NCBI GenBank assembly: GCA_023393115.1
Contig: JAEWMS010000028.1
Coordinates: forward strand, 1 to 64,000
Direction: 5' to 3'
DNA: 64,000 bases
DNA from: Bacillota bacterium
GTDB taxonomy: Bacteria > Bacillota > Clostridia > Acetivibrionales > DSM-1351
Under the pieces are notes generated by a model. It made no database searches and had not been told where the DNA came from. It worked only from the letters and a program-made list of their open reading frames with translations. Numbering within the stretch: position 1 is the stretch's first letter; every line of letters starts with the position of its first letter. A program made the translations under genes and the position numbers. Below are positions 51,854-61,111 of this stretch, one piece after another.

Positions 51854-52178
51854 TACCTTCACCCCCGGATTCATTAATTTGGTTATCTATTAGCTTAAGA
51901 AGGCCATTTTTAAAGTCCTTTGACTGAATCGAAACAACAGAACGTATTTCTTTTCCAATACATCTCCCAAGATCAAGTTTTTTGCCATATTCCCTATAGC
52001 AAACATCCCGAAAAACGCACATACTTTTAAATTTGTCCTTCGTGTTTTCAGAAGCATCTCCTGCTACAATTACAAGAACAGCTTTCCCTGATTTAATGGT
52101 TCTTTCACATGTTTCATCCCCGGATAACAGCTGTCCTGCCTTTTTAGCAAGACCTAATAAGGAATAAACCCTATCCAT
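51846..52178 (-). CDS. ylxQ: YlxQ, L7Ae-family K-turn RNA-binding protein
   Basis: This protein of about 110 residues has the L7Ae/L30e fold; SLLGLAKKAGQLLSGDETCERTIKSG is typical. It probably binds kink-turn RNA. Start choice is uncertain: ATG 52178 aligns with homologues, ATG 52190 and 52208 are also possible, and none has a close ribosome site. A strong AAAAGGAGGG lies at 52238-52247, followed by a small hairpin (52213-52232) that could bring it near the ATG at 52208. It overlaps the TTG start of infB by 8 bp and follows ylxR. Confidence 0.88.
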   Translation of the reverse strand: MDRVYSLLGLAKKAGQLLSGDETCERTIKSGKAVLVIVAGDASENTKDKFKSMCVFRDVCYREYGKKLDLGRCIGKEIRSVVSIQSKDFKNGLLKLIDNQINESGGEGIG

Positions 52179-52254
52179 CACAATGTCCATTCTCAACGTT
52201 TTGCACATAGTACCATGCCAGTTAAAGCATGGCCCTGCCCTCCTTTTGTAATGT

Positions 52255-52533
52255 TTAACCGCCTTCAACCTCTCCCATCAATTGGCTCTTCAAATCATCA
52301 TATACCTCTGAACCAATAGTAGTTTCAAAAGCCTTGTCAAGTCTTTTCGCCTTTATGGCTTTTTCAAGACAATCGGCACTTCTGCATATGTATGCACCCC
52401 TGCCTGGCTTTTTACCAACGAGATCAATGCTGATTTCTCCCTCATTATTTCTTACCACCCGTATTAATTCTCTCTTGGCCTTCATTTCTTTACAGCCCAG
52501 ACACATACGCAATGGAATCTTTTTTTGCTTCAT
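52255..52533 (-). CDS. ylxR: YlxR (RnpM), DUF448 RNA-binding protein
   Basis: This 92-residue protein starts MKQKKIPLRMCLGCKEMKAK. The MCLGC and GRGAYIC blocks are the YlxR signature. Recent work on Bacillus links this family to modulation of RNase P. The ATG has AGGAAGGTGTGG about nine bases upstream. It sits between nusA and ylxQ, the invariant Firmicutes order. Confidence 0.94.
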   Translation of the reverse strand: MKQKKIPLRMCLGCKEMKAKRELIRVVRNNEGEISIDLVGKKPGRGAYICRSADCLEKAIKAKRLDKAFETTIGSEVYDDLKSQLMGEVEGG

Positions 52534-52599
52534 CCATCCACACCTTCCTATAGTAAACTTCTTCCGAAAAGCCGATAGTCTGTACTTTGTCTATAGTTA

Positions 52600-53769
52600 T
52601 TATTCGTCAATAAAAACTTCATCATCCTGGTCACCGCTGTACTGGTCACCGCTGTAGCCGTCATTTTCATCATCCAAGTCATACTCAGTATAATCACTAT
52701 TTATACTGTCATCAAAGAGTTGTCTTTCTATAGACTGCCTTAACTGTGATTCACTCTTTATATCAATTTTCCAGCCGGTCAGCTTGGCAGCAAGTCTTGC
52801 ATTCTGCCCTTCTTTTCCTATGGCAAGAGAAAGCTGATAATCGGGTACAACAACCCTGGCAGCTTTTTCCTCTTCATTCACATCAACTCTTACAACCTTT
52901 GCAGGACTTAAGCTGCTGGAAATGTATTCTTTTGGATCATTACTCCACTTAATAATGTCAATTTTCTCACCGCGGAGTTCATCAACAATTGCCTGAACCC
53001 TGGTACCCTTCTGACCAACACAGGCTCCTACCGGATCTACATTTTCATCCTTTGAATAAACTGCAATTTTGGTTCTGGAACCAGGTTCACGGGAAATACT
53101 CTTTATTTCCACAGTTCCATCGTGTATTTCTGGAACCTCCAGTTCAAAAAGTCTTTTTACAAGGCCCGGGTGTGTTCTGGAAATCATTATCTGAGGGCCT
53201 TTTGTTGTTTTCTTTACTTCAATTATATAAGATTTAAGTCTTTCGTTAAAACGGTATTCCTCGCCGGGAGTCTGCTCGCTAGGAGAAAGGACAGCCTCGG
53301 TTTTTCCAAGGTCAACAATAACGTTTCTTTTTTCTATACGTTGAATAATACCTGTTACTATATCACTTTCCTTGTTATAAAATTCGTCGTATATAATTCC
53401 TCTTTCAGCTTCTCTAAGTTTTTGCACAACAACCTGCTTTGCGGTCTGGGCAGCAATTCTTCCGAAGGATCTGGGAGTAACCTCCATCTCGGCTATATCC
53501 CCTATAGCCAATGTTGGATTTAATTTTAAAGCTTCGTCTACAGAAATGTCCATTTGATCCATATCCGGGACCTCTGCGACCTTTCTTAATCCAAACACCT
53601 TAACATCTCCAGTGGTTCTATCAATGTTAACCTTTACGTTCATAGCAGAACCGAAATTTTTCTTATATGCAGAAATCAGAGCGGCTTCAATCGCCTCGAT
53701 TATAATCTCCTTCTTAATACCCTTTTCCTTTTCAAGCTGTTCAAGTGCTAGTATTAACTCAGCGCTCAT
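52600..53769 (-). CDS. nusA: NusA transcription termination/antitermination factor
   Basis: This 389-residue RNA polymerase-binding factor has an N-terminal domain (about 1-125), an S1 domain (about 130-200) and two KH domains (about 230-345, DPVGACVGQKGTRVQAIVDEL and LAIGKEGQNARLAAKLTGW). It ends in a strongly acidic tail of about 35 residues (Asp/Glu/Tyr/Gly-rich) beyond the core, which may mimic the acidic repeats found in other NusA proteins. The ATG follows GGAGGTTAACGTA. It lies 29 bp after rimP. Confidence 0.97.
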   Translation of the reverse strand: MSAELILALEQLEKEKGIKKEIIIEAIEAALISAYKKNFGSAMNVKVNIDRTTGDVKVFGLRKVAEVPDMDQMDISVDEALKLNPTLAIGDIAEMEVTPRSFGRIAAQTAKQVVVQKLREAERGIIYDEFYNKESDIVTGIIQRIEKRNVIVDLGKTEAVLSPSEQTPGEEYRFNERLKSYIIEVKKTTKGPQIMISRTHPGLVKRLFELEVPEIHDGTVEIKSISREPGSRTKIAVYSKDENVDPVGACVGQKGTRVQAIVDELRGEKIDIIKWSNDPKEYISSSLSPAKVVRVDVNEEEKAARVVVPDYQLSLAIGKEGQNARLAAKLTGWKIDIKSESQLRQSIERQLFDDSINSDYTEYDLDDENDGYSGDQYSGDQDDEVFIDE

Positions 53770-53798
53770 TACGTTAACCTCCCATTACTAATTAAAAT

Positions 53799-54257
53799 TT
53801 AAAATTTAATGGCCCTTTTTATTATGGCAACCTTATCCTTTTCAAATTCAATATTGTTTCCGGCGTCGCTGATTATTATCTTATTATCAATTAATCCCAC
53901 TAATTCGCCTTCAAATATTTTCTTGCCGTCAATAGGTTGATAAACCTTAACTTCAACCAATTCACCTTTATATTTAATAAAGTCTCTTTCTGTTTTTAAA
54001 GGTCTTTCCAGACCAGGTGAGGAAACTTCAAGATAATAGCTTTGTTCTATGGGATCTTTTTCGTCGAGTATATCGCTAATCTGTTCGCTGACTGCCTGGC
54101 AATCGTCAATACTTATTCCGCCCGGCTTATCAATATATATTCTTAGGTACCAGTTTGCACCCTCTTTAACAAATTCAACATCTACCAATTCAAAATTCAA
54201 AGCTTCAACTACAGGTGCTGCAAGTTCCATAATTTCCTGTTGTACATTTTTTTTCAT
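53799..54257 (-). CDS. rimP: RimP, ribosome maturation factor
   Basis: This 152-residue protein is needed for 30S subunit assembly. The VEALNFELVDVEFVKEGANWYLRIYIDKPGG-type N-terminal domain and YYLEVSSPGLERPLK are typical. The ATG follows TTGGAGGACGAG. It is the first gene of the rimP-nusA-ylxR-ylxQ-infB run, after a 347-bp gap from polC that contains the polC terminator. The run therefore needs its own promoter. Confidence 0.96.
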   Translation of the reverse strand: MKKNVQQEIMELAAPVVEALNFELVDVEFVKEGANWYLRIYIDKPGGISIDDCQAVSEQISDILDEKDPIEQSYYLEVSSPGLERPLKTERDFIKYKGELVEVKVYQPIDGKKIFEGELVGLIDNKIIISDAGNNIEFEKDKVAIIKRAIKF

Positions 54258-54604
54258 TATTTACTCGTCCTCCAATAAGTTAGAGTTTACCGGACGGTAT
54301 ATGCTTATTGAGAAAAAAACCTCATGCATAACAAAACGCGGTCACAAAATGTGCCCCTTTCTAAAAAGTCAAATTAAGTTGACTTTAGAATTTATACCTG
54401 AACCGGAAAACTGACTGCAAAACATTATCATAACCGTTATCACGTCAAATAAACAACAAAGAGTGGGATTTCCCACTCTTGGCAGTCAAGTCTATTAAAC
54501 CTCTATCCTTGTGTATTATATCATTATTATTTCAAATTATCAACAATTTATTACCGTTTTTGAACAAAGTCTTAAATTTTTTTGGAAAATCAATTACAGC
54601 AATG
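54258..54604. other. Leader/promoter region of the rimP-nusA-infB operon
   Basis: This 347-bp gap contains the polC terminator (54459-54480) and an inverted repeat AGTCAA...TTGACT near 54367-54384 on the plus strand. A TTGACG hexamer on the minus strand near 54450 has only a poor -10 partner. A T-run near 54315 could belong to a leader terminator, but no convincing stem precedes it. Confidence 0.55.
54459..54480 (-). terminator. Terminator of polC
   Basis: AAGAGTGGGA and TCCCACTCTT form a perfect 10-bp stem around two bases. On the minus strand it is followed by TGTTGTTTATTTG. It lies 125 bp after the polC stop. Confidence 0.7.
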
Positions 54605-57600
54605 TTAAAACAAACATAACTGATTACTTTCAGGCAATCCCTTAAGGCAATTATTTCTTTCAAGAATCTCTATTACAGATTTGCTTATCTTGGCTTTTGT
54701 TCTCAATTCGTCAATTGACAGGAACTCCCCGTCTTTTCTGGCTTCAACGATATTTAAGGCCGCCGCTCCGCCCAGGCCCTGAAGAGCATTTAAAGGAGGC
54801 CGTATTCCACCCTCTTCTATTATAAACTTCTTAGCCTCAGATAAATACAAATCGATTGGAAGGAATTTGATTCCTCTTGCATACATTTCGTTGGCAACCT
54901 CAAGTATGGTGAGTACATTCTTCTCCTTTGTGGTAATATTATTTCCCTTCATTTCATATTCCTTGATTTTATTTTTTACCTTATCCTGCCCCTGTGCCAT
55001 CATTTCGGCATCAAAATCATCTGCTCTTACGGTGAAGTATGTAGCATAAAAAGCTTCTGGATGGTAAACCTTATACCATGCTATTCGGAAAGCCATCATA
55101 ACATAAGCTGCGGCATGGGCTTTGGGGAACATGTATTTTATGGTTTTACAGGACTTAATGTACCAATCGGGTACTTTATTTTCCTTCATTATTACTTCAT
55201 ATTCTTCCTTGACTCCCTTACCCTTTCTTACATCCTCCATTATCTTAAACGCCGTTTTAGGGGGAAGTCCCGCATGCATAAGGTAAATCATGATATCATC
55301 ACGGCAGCAAATGCTTTTGGACAGTGTAGTTATTCCGTCTCTTATCAGGTCCTGCGCATTATTCAACCAAACGTCGGTTCCATGGGATAGTCCTGATATT
55401 CTGATTAGCTCTGAGAACGTCTTAGGCTTTGTATCCACCAGCATTTGCCGTACAAATTTCGTGCCAAATTCAGGGATTGCATAGGTCCCTGTTTCGCTGC
55501 CTATGTCCTCGGGTGTAACCCCCAAGGCTTCAGTACTGCTGAAAAGACTCATGGTTTTGGCTTCACCAATGGTAATTGTTCTGGCATCTATCCCGGTAAT
55601 ATCCTCCAGCATCCTTATAACGGTAGGGTCATCGTGTCCGAGAATATCAAGCTTCAGTATACTTCCATGCAGGAAGTGATAGTCAAAGTGGGTTGTTATA
55701 ATTTCAGAGGTTGTATCATCGGCAGGTCTTTGGATGGGAGAAAAGTCAAATATCTCCTTGTCCTTCGGAACAATCATTATACCTCCAGGATGCTGGCCGG
55801 TTGTTCTCTTGATGCCTGTACAGCCTTTCACAAGCCTGTTGATTTCGGCATTTGTAACCACAATTTCTCTTTCATCAAGGTAGTTCTTAACGTAGCCGTA
55901 TGCAGTTTTCTCTGCAACCGATGCAATAGTACCGGCTCTGAAAACATAGCCTTCTCCAAAAAGCTCTTCAGTGTATTTATGTGCTACCGGCTGATATTCT
56001 CCCGAGAAGTTCAAGTCTATATCAGGCTCCTTATCTCCGTCAAAGCCCAGGAAGGTTTCAAAGGGAATATCATAGCCGTCCTTTTTAAGGCTGTTACCAC
56101 AGTTTGGACATTCCTTATCTGGCATATCAAAACCACAGTCATAGGTGCCGTCAAGTATGAATTCAGAATATTTGCACTTCTCGCATATGTAATGGGGCTG
56201 AAGTGAATTAACCTCCGTTATCCCGGACATGTTTGCCACAAAGGAAGAACCTACCGAACCTCTTGAACCGACAAGATAGCCATCTCCAACCGATTTTGAA
56301 ACCAGTTTTTGAGCAATCAGGTACATAACCGCGAACCCGTTCTTAATAATTGAATTCAGTTCTTTTTCAAGTCTTTGCTGAACAACCTCTGGTAAATTCT
56401 CTCCATAGATTTCTTTAGCCTTGTTCATAGCCATTTCTTCTATGTCATGTTCTGCACCCTCAATTTTAGGAGGATATGTACCCTCTAGCACTGGTGCGAT
56501 ATTCTCAATAAGGTCAGCAATAAGATTTGTATTATCAATAACAACCTCACGAGACTTTTCCGGTCCAAGATAGTCAAACTCCTCAAGCATTTCATCAGTT
56601 GTTCTGAAATACAGCGGTGCCTGATTATCGGCATCGGTGAACCCCTGGCCTGCCATGAGTATTCTTCTGAAAACCTCATCCCTGGGGTCCATAAAGTGTA
56701 CGTCACAGGTGGCGACAACAGGTTTTTGATGTCTTTCACCCAGTCTTACAATTTTTTTGTTTATCTTCCTCAATTCCTCCTGAGAGGATACCTTTCCGTT
56801 ATTAACAAGAAACTGGTTATTTCCAAGAGGCTGTATCTCCAGATAATCATAGAATCTGACTATTTTAGATATTTCATCCTCACTTTTATTGTTTAGTATT
56901 GCTCTGTACAATTCACCCGCTTCACAGGCACTTCCCAGTATCAAACCTTCTCTGTATTCCATCAGCAGCTTTTTAGGTACTCTGGGCTTCTTATAAAAAT
57001 ACTTCAGGTGTGACTGTGAAACTATTTTATATAAATTCTTAAGGCCAACAGAATTCTTTACAAGTATAATGGCATGGTTTGAAGGTGCCTTGACATTTAC
57101 TTCATAACCAAAGGCATTTTCAATGTCCTTTATGGTCTTGCACCCTTTCTCCTTAAGTAACCCTAAACAGTGCAGGAATATTTTTGCCGTAGCCAGGGAA
57201 TCATCCACTGCCCTGTGATGATTTTCCAGTTCAATCCCCAAATGCTTGGCGACAAGGTTAAGCTTGTACTTTCCAAGCTCAGGGAACATTTTTCTGCACA
57301 ACTCAAGTGTATCTATGTACGGGTTTCTGATTCTCTCTCCGATTATTTTTGCGTTCTGTTTTATAAAGCCAACATCAAAAGTAGCATTGTGAGCTACAAG
57401 AACAGTTCCCTGTATAAACTCCATAAAATCGGTAAGCACCTGCTCTATAGGTGGAGCATCCTTTACCATGTCGTCGGTAATACCTGTCAGCTTAACTATA
57501 AAGCTTGGAATGGGTATTCCGGGATTTACAAAGGCGCTGAACTTCTCAATTATCTGCCCTGCTTTTACCTTTACCGCACCGATTTCGGTTATCCTGTCCT

Positions 57601-58909
57601 TCTGAGGATTAAGCCCCGTAGTTTCTATGTCAAATACTACGAATTCATCATTAAGGGTATGGGAATCAGGGTTATATACAATGGGTACATTATCATCCAG
57701 CAAATAACATTCAAGTCCATAGATCACCTTTATTCCGAACTTTTTGGAAGCGCCATATGCATCCGGATAAGCCTGACAAACCCCGTGATCGGTTACTGCA
57801 ATAGCTTTATGCCCCCATTTTGCTGCTCTTTTAACAAGTTCTTTTACAGGAGTAACCCCATCCATTGAACTCATCTGAGTATGTAAATGGAGTTCCACCC
57901 TTTTATTCTCGGCGTCATCATGCCTGATTTCCTTTTCTGTCTCAACAATATCAAAAGCCATAACAGCAAGCTCTTTTGAAAATTTATCATACTGAGCGTC
58001 GCCTCGTATTCGTAGACATACACCCTCAACAATGCGCTCGGATATGTTTGCAAAATCCTTTTTCTCAACGAACATTTTAACTGTTACCGAACTTGTATAG
58101 TCTGTGATGTCAAATATATATATGTACTTTCCGCCCCTGATTTCTCTGAATTCTGTTCTGAATACCTCGCCTGCTATGGCAACCTTTCCCGAGTCGGGAG
58201 TAACTTCAGAAATCCTCATAATGCTGTCGGTAAAAGGTTTTCCGGCTATTATTCCCTTAGTAGGACCATCTCCGGGATGTGAACCTCTGGTTTCGGAAGA
58301 ACTTTTTTGCTTTTCTTCTGAAGGAGCTGCAGTCATTGCTGTACTTACAACCTGCGCCTCGTTTTTTTCCTTCTCCGCAACGTATTCCTCAAGAATGCTG
58401 GAATCCACCTCAAGATCGAAAAACTCAACCTTAACTTTTTGTGAAATAGTATCCTCAATATACTGTTCAAGGATTGTATGGCAATTTTGAGTTTTTAAAA
58501 TCTGTGAGCCCTTTGTAGCAAGCCTGATTTGTATTTTTCCGTCGGTAAACTCACAGGTACTGCCGGTAAGTATACCTCTGCAGACTGCAACCTTCCGGTT
58601 CAGCAATTGAAGCAGTTCATTCCACATCAACTCCAGAAATTCTTCGATGCCGTATTCACGTGTGCATTTTACCCTGATAGTAATATTATTGGCCCCAAGT
58701 GAGGCTGCCAGGTGTTCCTCCATCTTTGACACCAGCCCCGGACTGATTACTTCAGGGCACGATGTATATATTTCAAGTTTGTTGGACTTGATAAAAACAC
58801 TCATCCTGTCTACGGACAATTTACTGAAAACAGAAAATTCCCCGCTAAAGTCGACTTGTTCAGGGAATAACTCTTGAAATAATTTATTTGAATTTGTAGA
58901 ACCTTCCAT
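54605..58909 (-). CDS. polC: DNA polymerase III PolC-type alpha subunit
   Basis: This 1434-residue replicative polymerase is typical of low-GC Gram-positives. Order of parts: N-terminal domain, OB fold (about 230-330), PHP domain split by the exonuclease (HLHTQMSSMDGV near 345), DEDDh proofreading exonuclease (VVFDIETTGLNPQKDRITEI near 425), a Cys4 zinc motif (CEKC, CPNC), and the polymerase palm with EPDIDLNFSGEYQ. The ATG has GGGGTCATAAAT upstream. Length is normal. It lies between rlmA and the rimP operon, with its own terminator. Confidence 0.98.
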   Translation of the reverse strand: MEGSTNSNKLFQELFPEQVDFSGEFSVFSKLSVDRMSVFIKSNKLEIYTSCPEVISPGLVSKMEEHLAASLGANNITIRVKCTREYGIEEFLELMWNELLQLLNRKVAVCRGILTGSTCEFTDGKIQIRLATKGSQILKTQNCHTILEQYIEDTISQKVKVEFFDLEVDSSILEEYVAEKEKNEAQVVSTAMTAAPSEEKQKSSSETRGSHPGDGPTKGIIAGKPFTDSIMRISEVTPDSGKVAIAGEVFRTEFREIRGGKYIYIFDITDYTSSVTVKMFVEKKDFANISERIVEGVCLRIRGDAQYDKFSKELAVMAFDIVETEKEIRHDDAENKRVELHLHTQMSSMDGVTPVKELVKRAAKWGHKAIAVTDHGVCQAYPDAYGASKKFGIKVIYGLECYLLDDNVPIVYNPDSHTLNDEFVVFDIETTGLNPQKDRITEIGAVKVKAGQIIEKFSAFVNPGIPIPSFIVKLTGITDDMVKDAPPIEQVLTDFMEFIQGTVLVAHNATFDVGFIKQNAKIIGERIRNPYIDTLELCRKMFPELGKYKLNLVAKHLGIELENHHRAVDDSLATAKIFLHCLGLLKEKGCKTIKDIENAFGYEVNVKAPSNHAIILVKNSVGLKNLYKIVSQSHLKYFYKKPRVPKKLLMEYREGLILGSACEAGELYRAILNNKSEDEISKIVRFYDYLEIQPLGNNQFLVNNGKVSSQEELRKINKKIVRLGERHQKPVVATCDVHFMDPRDEVFRRILMAGQGFTDADNQAPLYFRTTDEMLEEFDYLGPEKSREVVIDNTNLIADLIENIAPVLEGTYPPKIEGAEHDIEEMAMNKAKEIYGENLPEVVQQRLEKELNSIIKNGFAVMYLIAQKLVSKSVGDGYLVGSRGSVGSSFVANMSGITEVNSLQPHYICEKCKYSEFILDGTYDCGFDMPDKECPNCGNSLKKDGYDIPFETFLGFDGDKEPDIDLNFSGEYQPVAHKYTEELFGEGYVFRAGTIASVAEKTAYGYVKNYLDEREIVVTNAEINRLVKGCTGIKRTTGQHPGGIMIVPKDKEIFDFSPIQRPADDTTSEIITTHFDYHFLHGSILKLDILGHDDPTVIRMLEDITGIDARTITIGEAKTMSLFSSTEALGVTPEDIGSETGTYAIPEFGTKFVRQMLVDTKPKTFSELIRISGLSHGTDVWLNNAQDLIRDGITTLSKSICCRDDIMIYLMHAGLPPKTAFKIMEDVRKGKGVKEEYEVIMKENKVPDWYIKSCKTIKYMFPKAHAAAYVMMAFRIAWYKVYHPEAFYATYFTVRADDFDAEMMAQGQDKVKNKIKEYEMKGNNITTKEKNVLTILEVANEMYARGIKFLPIDLYLSEAKKFIIEEGGIRPPLNALQGLGGAAALNIVEARKDGEFLSIDELRTKAKISKSVIEILERNNCLKGLPESNQLCLF

Positions 58910-59044
58910 ATTTATGACCCCATTATATTAATTATGTACAATACGATGTCTTTTATATTTAGTATGTGCTATATTTATTCGAACTTAAATCATATATCTG
59001 TATATGTTTCTATTATATTTTAACATAAGTAAGTGAAATTTTAT

Positions 59045-59941
59045 CTAGGTCTTTTCATATACAATTATGTTAATATCCACCTCAGTATGAAGCTCATCCA
59101 TTTTATTGATTGATGAAATATCTGCGTGTCTGCTGTAAGGTGTCATTTTGAAGAGATTTATTATATCCTGTTTGTCCTTAAGGCTAATGTTATAGCTTAC
59201 ACCTGTCTCTTCCACCAGCCTGAAGCCCTTCCTAACCGTTCCCTTCTGTCCGATTTCCTCCGGCTCTTGATACATAAGTTTTTTAAGGCTGTATAAGTGA
59301 CGGGCGCCTGGAACCGCAACTATCAATTTTCCGTTAGGCTTCATGATACGCCTGAATTCATGTTCATCTCTTGGTGCAAAAATACAAAGTATATAATCCA
59401 CAGTATTATCCAGTATTGGTATGTGATAATTGCTGGCTACCGCAAAACGGACCTGCTTGTCCCTACCAGAGGCATAATTGATGGCATCTCTGGAAACATC
59501 GGTACCGTAGAGAGAAAAATTTACTTTACTAAAATCCCGGTTTTGATTTTCAAGATTATTTTTCAGTCTGCTTATGTAATAGCCCTCGCCACAGCCTGCG
59601 TCATAAATATTAATTTCTTTACAAGTGTTATCCTTGCCGATTTCTGAATTAGCCTGAATTAAACTGTTATTTGGGTTTGAATTAACGCATAGTTGATAAA
59701 CGATAGAATTCAACTTATCGGAAAATTGTTGATAGTACCCTTTTTCAAGGAATTCTCCCCTGCTTTGCAGCATTTCTTTAGTGTCGCCGGGATTGCCGGC
59801 TCCGATATGGCTTGAAAGTAAAAGGTTAACATATCCCTTTCTAGCAATATCAAAATTATGACCATTTGGACAAAAGTATTGTTTCAACCCCTGTTTCAGA
59901 GCTTTTGAGCAATTCGGACACTTGAATATGGTTTTTGTCAT
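59045..59941 (-). CDS. RlmA-type 23S rRNA guanine-N1 methyltransferase
   Basis: This 298-residue SAM-dependent methyltransferase has an N-terminal zinc ribbon (CPNCSKAL and FCPNGHNFD) and the RlmA-type stretch ARKGYVNLLLSSHIGAGNPGD. The SAM-binding loop is YDAGCGEGYYI. RlmA(I/II) enzymes modify G745 or G748 of 23S rRNA; the latter relates to tylosin-type macrolide sensitivity. The ATG at 59941 follows AGAAGGTG; a GTG four codons earlier is part of that ribosome site. It is placed between ispG and polC, an uncommon neighbour in this conserved block. The exact target base is not told by sequence. Confidence 0.88.
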   Translation of the reverse strand: MTKTIFKCPNCSKALKQGLKQYFCPNGHNFDIARKGYVNLLLSSHIGAGNPGDTKEMLQSRGEFLEKGYYQQFSDKLNSIVYQLCVNSNPNNSLIQANSEIGKDNTCKEINIYDAGCGEGYYISRLKNNLENQNRDFSKVNFSLYGTDVSRDAINYASGRDKQVRFAVASNYHIPILDNTVDYILCIFAPRDEHEFRRIMKPNGKLIVAVPGARHLYSLKKLMYQEPEEIGQKGTVRKGFRLVEETGVSYNISLKDKQDIINLFKMTPYSRHADISSINKMDELHTEVDINIIVYEKT

Positions 59942-59971
59942 TATATCTCGCACCTTCTCTGATACGTTGTT

Positions 59972-60045
59972 AGCTAAAGCTTCTCAATTTCCAAAGGAAA
60001 TTGATTCTGAGATATTAATATTTAAGCTAAAGCTTCTCAATTTCC
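59972..60045. repeat. 21-bp direct repeat duplicating the 3' end of ispG
   Basis: The 21 bases at 60025-60045, covering the last ispG codons and stop, recur exactly at 59972-59992. Between them the first copy forms a palindrome, TCAATTTCC-AAA-GGAAATTGA (59984-60004). Confidence 0.85.
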
Positions 60046-61088
60046 TTTAATAATTCCTCTACAGCATTTTCCTGTGGTATCTTTTTTACTATCTGTCCCT
60101 TTTTGAAAAGCAGCACCTCATTGACACCACCAGCTATCCCTATATCTGCATCTTTTGCCTCACCGGGACCATTCACCGCACAACCCATTATTGCAACCTT
60201 TATATTCTTATTGAGTTTGTCTAATACCGGCTCTATCTGATTTACTATTCCAATGAGGTCAACCCGTGTCCTTCCACAGGTTGGGCAGGATACTACTTCT
60301 ATCCCTTCCTTGAGCAAGCCAAGTGCCTTAAGAATCTGCTTACCGGATCTTATTTCCTCAACCGGATCTCCTGTAAGAGAAACCCGTATGGTGTCACCGA
60401 TACCCTCTGCAAGGAGGCAGCCAATACCTACTGAAGATTTAATTGTTCCCTTATACACAGTGCCTGCCTCAGTAACCCCTATATGCAGAGGGTAATTAGT
60501 TTTCAGTGAAAGCAGTCTGTAGGCAGCAATAGTCATGGGAACGCTTGAAGCCTTAATGGAAATTGCTATATCTCCAAAATCTGCTGCTTCAAGCATTGCT
60601 GCATGATTTAATGCACTTTCCACCATTCCTTCTGGTGTGACGCCCCCATACTTTTCTAAAATGCTTTTTTCTACCGAGCCGGAGTTTACTCCAATCCGGA
60701 TGGGTATCTGCCTCTCCCTCGCCATGTCAGCCACAATTTTTACTCTGTCCTGACCACCTATATTGCCCGGATTGAGACGAATCTTTTCCACACCGTTACG
60801 CATACACTCCAAAGCCAGTCTATAGTCAAAATGTATGTCGGCAACCAGAGGTATTTTTATTGCTTTCTTTATTTCTTTTACTGCCTCGGCAGACTGGCTG
60901 TCGGGAACTGCAACTCTGATAATGTTGCAGCCTTCCTCCTCAAGCCTTTTTATCTGCGCTACAGTAGCTTTTACATCTCTTGTATCGGTATTGGTCATCG
61001 ACTGGACAGAAATAGGAGAATCTCCTCCTATGAAGATATCTCCCACTTTTATTTTTTTTGTATGTTTTCTCAATATATAATTATCCAT
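60027..61088 (-). CDS. ispG: IspG (GcpE), 4-hydroxy-3-methylbut-2-enyl diphosphate synthase
   Basis: This 353-residue [4Fe-4S] enzyme performs the penultimate step of the MEP isoprenoid pathway, reducing MEcPP to HMBPP. Cluster ligands are in CPTCGRTRVDL and MGCAVNGPGEAKDADIGIAGG. The N-terminal SVQSMTNTDTRDV is typical. The ATG follows GAAAGGAAAAG. It is grouped with dxr (same pathway) and rseP. The 3' end is duplicated just downstream (59972-60045). Confidence 0.97.
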   Translation of the reverse strand: MDNYILRKHTKKIKVGDIFIGGDSPISVQSMTNTDTRDVKATVAQIKRLEEEGCNIIRVAVPDSQSAEAVKEIKKAIKIPLVADIHFDYRLALECMRNGVEKIRLNPGNIGGQDRVKIVADMARERQIPIRIGVNSGSVEKSILEKYGGVTPEGMVESALNHAAMLEAADFGDIAISIKASSVPMTIAAYRLLSLKTNYPLHIGVTEAGTVYKGTIKSSVGIGCLLAEGIGDTIRVSLTGDPVEEIRSGKQILKALGLLKEGIEVVSCPTCGRTRVDLIGIVNQIEPVLDKLNKNIKVAIMGCAVNGPGEAKDADIGIAGGVNEVLLFKKGQIVKKIPQENAVEELLKEIEKL

Positions 61089-61111
61089 AGTCTTTTCCTT
61101 TCAGTATGCAG

